NCBI GenBank assembly: GCA_023266715.1
Contig: JAHFPK010000122.1
Location: 1 to 7,906, forward strand
Length of the DNA: 7,906 bases
Direction of reading: 5' to 3'
Source of the DNA: Hyphomicrobiales bacterium
GTDB lineage: Bacteria; Pseudomonadota; Alphaproteobacteria; Rhizobiales; Aestuariivirgaceae
Part shown: positions 4,719 to 7,906 of the stretch, piece after piece
Layout: every line of letters starts with the position of its first letter
Position numbering within the stretch: position 1 is the first letter of the stretch
Program-made: the position numbers and the translations under genes
Notes under the pieces: generated by a model
Told to the model about the DNA's origin: nothing
Databases searched by the model: none
Seen by the model: the letters and a program-made list of their open reading frames with translations, nothing else

Positions 4719-7700
4719 TGGCCCTTGCCGAGATCGCTGGCCGCGTTCCGCCGCAAACTCCTCCTCCTGCTGCCGATGACACGCTGGAGCGGGAGATGCT
4801 CATGCAGCGCCAGGAGAATGATCCCGAGACGCAAGGCGAACCAGGCGCTCAGAAAGAACCGGAAGACCCCGTAGCCCGCCTGATGCGCTGGGGCGACCCC
4901 AAGATCAATCTCAACATCGCCATGGAACTGACCGACGAGCAACTATCCACAATCGGCCAGAAGGTGATCGAGGAAGTCCAGATCGACGAAACCAGCCGCA
5001 AGGAATGGCTGGAGACCGGCCGCAAGGCGATGGACCTCTGCTTGCAGAAGGCGGTGCCTAAGACTTCGCCATGGAGTGGAGCGTGTTTTTCACTTGATAC
5101 TGACATTCTAACGGATCGTGGATGGAAGCCTATTGGTGACGCCAAGGCAGGCGATATGGTCCTGAGTCGGGCTCCTGACGGCACCGCAGACTATTATCCG
5201 ATCACCCAGACATTCCGCCACGCCGCCACTCACGTTATTCATTTCAAGGGCAAGAGCATTGACTTGATAGTGACGCCTAATCACAAGATGCTCGTGGAAA
5301 CTGAGTATTACAGTTCTCGCTCTGCAAAGGTGCGCTACAAGAGACGAAAAGGCACCCAATTCATTGGCGATAGTCAGTTCATCTATGCCAGCGATTTTCT
5401 CAAATATAAGCTCGGAAGCCATTACATTCCTGTGACTTCATCGTGGGCTGGGGGCGTTTCACCGCAAGCGGTGTATGGGATTCCGGCCAAAGCCTACGTT
5501 CGGTTTCTTGGCTGGTATATCGCGGAAGGGTGGGGGTGCTATGCCACTAAGAACCTCCATACGCTCAAGAATGGCGTCACAAAAGATTACGGGCCAACGA
5601 CCAGCAGCTTTGGAATTGCTCAATCAAAAAAAGCCAATCCGGCAAAGTACGAGCTGCTGAAACAAGATATCGAAGCGTGCGGTTTCACCTTCCAAGAAAG
5701 GGAGGAAGGTTTTACGGTCCACGCTCGCTCAATGCCAGAAATGATGAAGGCGGAACTGCGTGCGCTAGGACGTGCTGGCGATAAGCATGTTCCGCATCAT
5801 GTGATGGCATTCGGGAATGAACTTCTCGCCGAATTACTTGGCACGATGATCGCTGGCGATGGACATGTACGACGGCGCGCTGGCAAGCAAGAGAATCACA
5901 GCTATTACACGATTTCGGCTTTACTGGCCGATCAAGTGCAGGAAATTTGTCAAAAACTAGGAATGAGAGCGACGATAGTCAGCCGCGAATCCAGACTCGG
6001 CGGCGTTATAAATGGAAGGCAAATCACCACCGCGAACACCAACTATTCGGTCAGCATCAATCGCAAACCACGGATTAAGGTAGCGACCCTGAAGCGAAGC
6101 CTTGTGCCATACGGAAAGGATGTCGCTTGCGTCGAAGTAGCGCCTCATCATACCGTCTATGTGCGCCGCAACGGAAAGGCGTTGTGGTGTGGAAATTCCA
6201 ACGTCATATTCCCCTTAATGACAACCGCAGCAGATCAGTTTGCCAGCAGGGCCTATCCAGCAATTATTATGAACCGCAACGTGGTGAAGGGCGTCATTTC
6301 TGGCGATGACGACGGCATTCCGCAGATTGATCCAAATACCGGTCAACCGGCGGTCAATCCGCAGACAGGCCAGCCCGTCTGGCTACAGGAGCCTGGCGCC
6401 AAGGCCAAGCGGGCAAGCCGCATCGGCGATCACATGAGCTGGCAACTCATCGAAGAGCAGAGCGAGTGGGAAGGCGAAACCGATACCTTGCTCCATGTCC
6501 TTCCCGTTGTCGGCTGCGAATTCCGCAAATCCTATTATGATCCTGACCTTGGCCGCAATGTCGCCACCCGCGTGAGCGCGGAAAATCTGATCATCAACTA
6601 CTGGGCGAAATCCATGGAGACCGCGCCCAGGCTTACCGAGGTGATCAGCCTCTATCCCTACGAGATCAAGGAGCGCGTGGCCTCGGGCTTCTATAAGGAT
6701 CATACATACATCTCCCGTCCCGCCGGAGCCAAGGTGGATTCGACTGACCGGGACGCGCCGCACACTTTCTACGAGCAGCACCGCCGGCTCGACCTTGACG
6801 AGGATGGCTATCCGGAACCCTACATCGTCACCATCCACAGGGATTCGATGAAGGTGGCGCGCATCATCGCGGGCTACGATGTAGAGGAAGGCATCAAGAC
6901 CAATGCTGAGACCGGCAAGATCGCCGTGATCAAGGCGGTCCACTACTACACCAAGTATGATTTCATGCCCAACAAGGAGGGCGGAATTTATGGCTGGGGC
7001 TTCGGCCATCTTCTGAGCCATATCAACATTTCGATCAACACCGTGCTCAACATGCTGATCGACGCCGGGACCCTCCAGAACACCGGGGGCGGCTTTGTCG
7101 GCAAGGGCCTGTCAATGCACTCCGGCAACCTGTCTTTCCGGCCAGGCGAACTGAAACCCGTATCAGCCATAGGCTCCACCATCCGCGATTCGGTCTACAT
7201 GCTGGAGCACCGCGGGCCATCCACGGTACTGTTCAGCCTTCTGGGCACCCTGCTTGAGGCAGGCAAGGACATTTCCTCGGTGAAGGACATCCTGTCCGGC
7301 GACCTCAAGGCCCAGACCATGTCGCCAACGGTGTTCATGGCGCTGGTCGAGCAGGGCCTCAAGGTCTTCACCGCCATCTACAAGCGCATCCACCGCAGCC
7401 TCAAGGATGAGTTTGAAAAACTGTTCCGGCTCAACCGCCTCTATCTCGAAGAGCAGGCGTCCTACCGCAAGGGCGCGGCCTGGCACAAGATCAGGCGTGA
7501 GGACTACGAGGCCGACACTGGCGTTGATCCGGTTTCCGATCCCACCATGGTGGTCGATGCCCAGCGCATGGCGCGCACCCAGGTGCTGGCGGAATTCAAG
7601 GACGATCCCCTCTGCGACGGCATTGAGATCAGGCGCCGCATCTTCGAAGCCGCCTCCATTGCCGATATCGACAAAATCCTCAAAGGCAAACAGGACACTA

Positions 7701-7906
7701 ATCCCGAACTCATAATGAAAGCTGCGGAATTGGAACTCCGCGCAGTCGATGTGAAGGCGGGCGTGCTGCTCAAGATAGCACAGGCTCTTAATCAAATGGC
7801 TCAGGCTGATGCCAAAATAATGGAGCCGATGCAGACGTGGACGCAACTACAATTAACAGGATTGCAAAGTGAATACGAAAGACTCAACGCAGGAAACAAA
7901 CCCAAT
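4718..7906 (+). CDS. Phage portal protein precursor with intein (3' partial)
   Basis: The frame from ATG 4718 is open for 1063 codons and runs off the right edge. Without the intein (residues 123-493), 692 residues are visible. The portal is the dodecameric ring at the capsid vertex through which DNA is packaged and ejected. P22-type portal signs are KTSPWSGA joined to SNVIFPLMTTAADQF, HRRLDLDEDGYPEPYIVTI (from about 688), the long helical part around GHLLSHINISINTVLNM, and PSTVLFSLLGTLLEAG to EQGLKVFTAIYKRIHRSL (about 834-895). The tail is helical and Gln-rich (QTWTQLQLTGLQSEYERL). A short internal repeat (NTGQP and QTGQP) lies after the splice site. The start overlaps the preceding stop (TGATG). 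The real protein end lies outside the window. Confidence 0.9.
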   Translation, partial: MALAEIAGRVPPQTPPPAADDTLEREMLMQRQENDPETQGEPGAQKEPEDPVARLMRWGDPKINLNIAMELTDEQLSTIGQKVIEEVQIDETSRKEWLETGRKAMDLCLQKAVPKTSPWSGACFSLDTDILTDRGWKPIGDAKAGDMVLSRAPDGTADYYPITQTFRHAATHVIHFKGKSIDLIVTPNHKMLVETEYYSSRSAKVRYKRRKGTQFIGDSQFIYASDFLKYKLGSHYIPVTSSWAGGVSPQAVYGIPAKAYVRFLGWYIAEGWGCYATKNLHTLKNGVTKDYGPTTSSFGIAQSKKANPAKYELLKQDIEACGFTFQEREEGFTVHARSMPEMMKAELRALGRAGDKHVPHHVMAFGNELLAELLGTMIAGDGHVRRRAGKQENHSYYTISALLADQVQEICQKLGMRATIVSRESRLGGVINGRQITTANTNYSVSINRKPRIKVATLKRSLVPYGKDVACVEVAPHHTVYVRRNGKALWCGNSNVIFPLMTTAADQFASRAYPAIIMNRNVVKGVISGDDDGIPQIDPNTGQPAVNPQTGQPVWLQEPGAKAKRASRIGDHMSWQLIEEQSEWEGETDTLLHVLPVVGCEFRKSYYDPDLGRNVATRVSAENLIINYWAKSMETAPRLTEVISLYPYEIKERVASGFYKDHTYISRPAGAKVDSTDRDAPHTFYEQHRRLDLDEDGYPEPYIVTIHRDSMKVARIIAGYDVEEGIKTNAETGKIAVIKAVHYYTKYDFMPNKEGGIYGWGFGHLLSHINISINTVLNMLIDAGTLQNTGGGFVGKGLSMHSGNLSFRPGELKPVSAIGSTIRDSVYMLEHRGPSTVLFSLLGTLLEAGKDISSVKDILSGDLKAQTMSPTVFMALVEQGLKVFTAIYKRIHRSLKDEFEKLFRLNRLYLEEQASYRKGAAWHKIRREDYEADTGVDPVSDPTMVVDAQRMARTQVLAEFKDDPLCDGIEIRRRIFEAASIADIDKILKGKQDTNPELIMKAAELELRAVDVKAGVLLKIAQALNQMAQADAKIMEPMQTWTQLQLTGLQSEYERLNAGNKPN
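5084..6196 (+). mobile_element. Intein with LAGLIDADG homing endonuclease inside the portal gene
   Basis: This is a 371-residue in-frame protein-splicing element. Splicing block A begins CFSLDTDILTDRGW with Cys1. Block B is TPNH (intein residues 64-67). The endonuclease has two LAGLIDADG-type motifs: FLGWYIAEGW (141-150) with E148, and LLGTMIAGDG (251-260) with D259. Block F is VEVAPHHTVYV. Block G is LWCGN followed by Ser, the +1 extein residue. The penultimate residue is Gly instead of the usual His, a known variation. Cys1, block B His, terminal Asn and +1 Ser are all present, so splicing looks possible. The joined exteins read PWSGA-SNVIFP, a normal portal motif. Gln codons are 9 CAA to 3 CAG here, unlike the exteins (9 to 23), suggesting separate origin. 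Confidence 0.93.

Noticed and set aside
4373..4942. Minus-strand ORF of 189 codons
   Set aside because: It lies across the tRNA end, the four-Cys protein and the portal start, all well supported on the other strand; the protein has no recognisable motif.
6320..6380. Internal NTGQP / QTGQP repeat in the portal
   Set aside because: Only two short imperfect copies in a flexible loop; not a notable repeat.
6383..7021. Minus-strand ORF of 212 codons
   Set aside because: It is antisense to the conserved portal core and is open because of the G+C-rich codon pattern of the real frame.
7163..7846. Minus-strand ORF of 227 codons
   Set aside because: It is antisense to the portal C-terminal part, which reads as a clear P22-type portal; no sensible domain on the minus strand.

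Overview
The window is part of the structural and DNA-packaging module of a tailed bacteriophage or prophage (Caudoviricetes). All supported genes are on the + strand and tightly packed, with many ATGA or TGATG stop/start overlaps. The fairly G+C-rich codon use, and a small protein with a twin-arginine signal of a kind I associate with phages of Alphaproteobacteria, point tentatively to an alphaproteobacterial host. No gene in the window proves the host, and nothing here (integrase, repressor, att site) shows whether the phage is temperate.

Layout: (1) 1-191 is the C-terminal end of an unrecognised gene, and a good sigma70-type promoter (188-217) overlaps its stop. (2) 243-683 is the terminase small subunit and 613-2718 the terminase large subunit. 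The large subunit is unusually long (701 aa) because a second RNase H-like, terminase-type C-terminal domain follows the normal ATPase plus nuclease. (3) 2718-4310 is a cluster of very small genes: poorly resolved ORFs at 2718-2919, a Cys-rich protein (2945-3109), an unknown 65-aa protein (3106-3303), a frameshifted small gene (3300-3490), a Tat-signal protein (3487-3786), two hairpins including a terminator-like one (3781-3859), a possible Cys-rich 44-aa protein (3915-4049) and an 85-aa protein (4053-4310). (4) A tRNA-Gln(UUG) gene lies at 4328-4401. (5) A four-Cys small phage protein (4470-4718) overlaps the start of the portal gene. (6) The portal protein gene (4718 to beyond the end of the window) is interrupted in frame by a 371-codon intein with a LAGLIDADG homing endonuclease (5084-6196).

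How it fits together: the small terminase subunit recognises phage DNA, the large subunit translocates and cuts it, and the portal is the ring through which DNA enters the capsid. The intein splits the most conserved stretch of the portal N-terminus and must splice out for the portal to form. Its codon choice differs from the flanking portal exteins: Gln is 9 CAA to 3 CAG in the intein and 9 CAA to 23 CAG in the exteins, by hand count. The tRNA just upstream reads CAA.

The most unusual observations are the tandem-nuclease large terminase, the portal intein, a repeated hairpin that buries the Shine-Dalgarno sequence of two separate genes (218-236 and 4442-4466), and a probable one-base frameshift in a small gene near 3453-3458.
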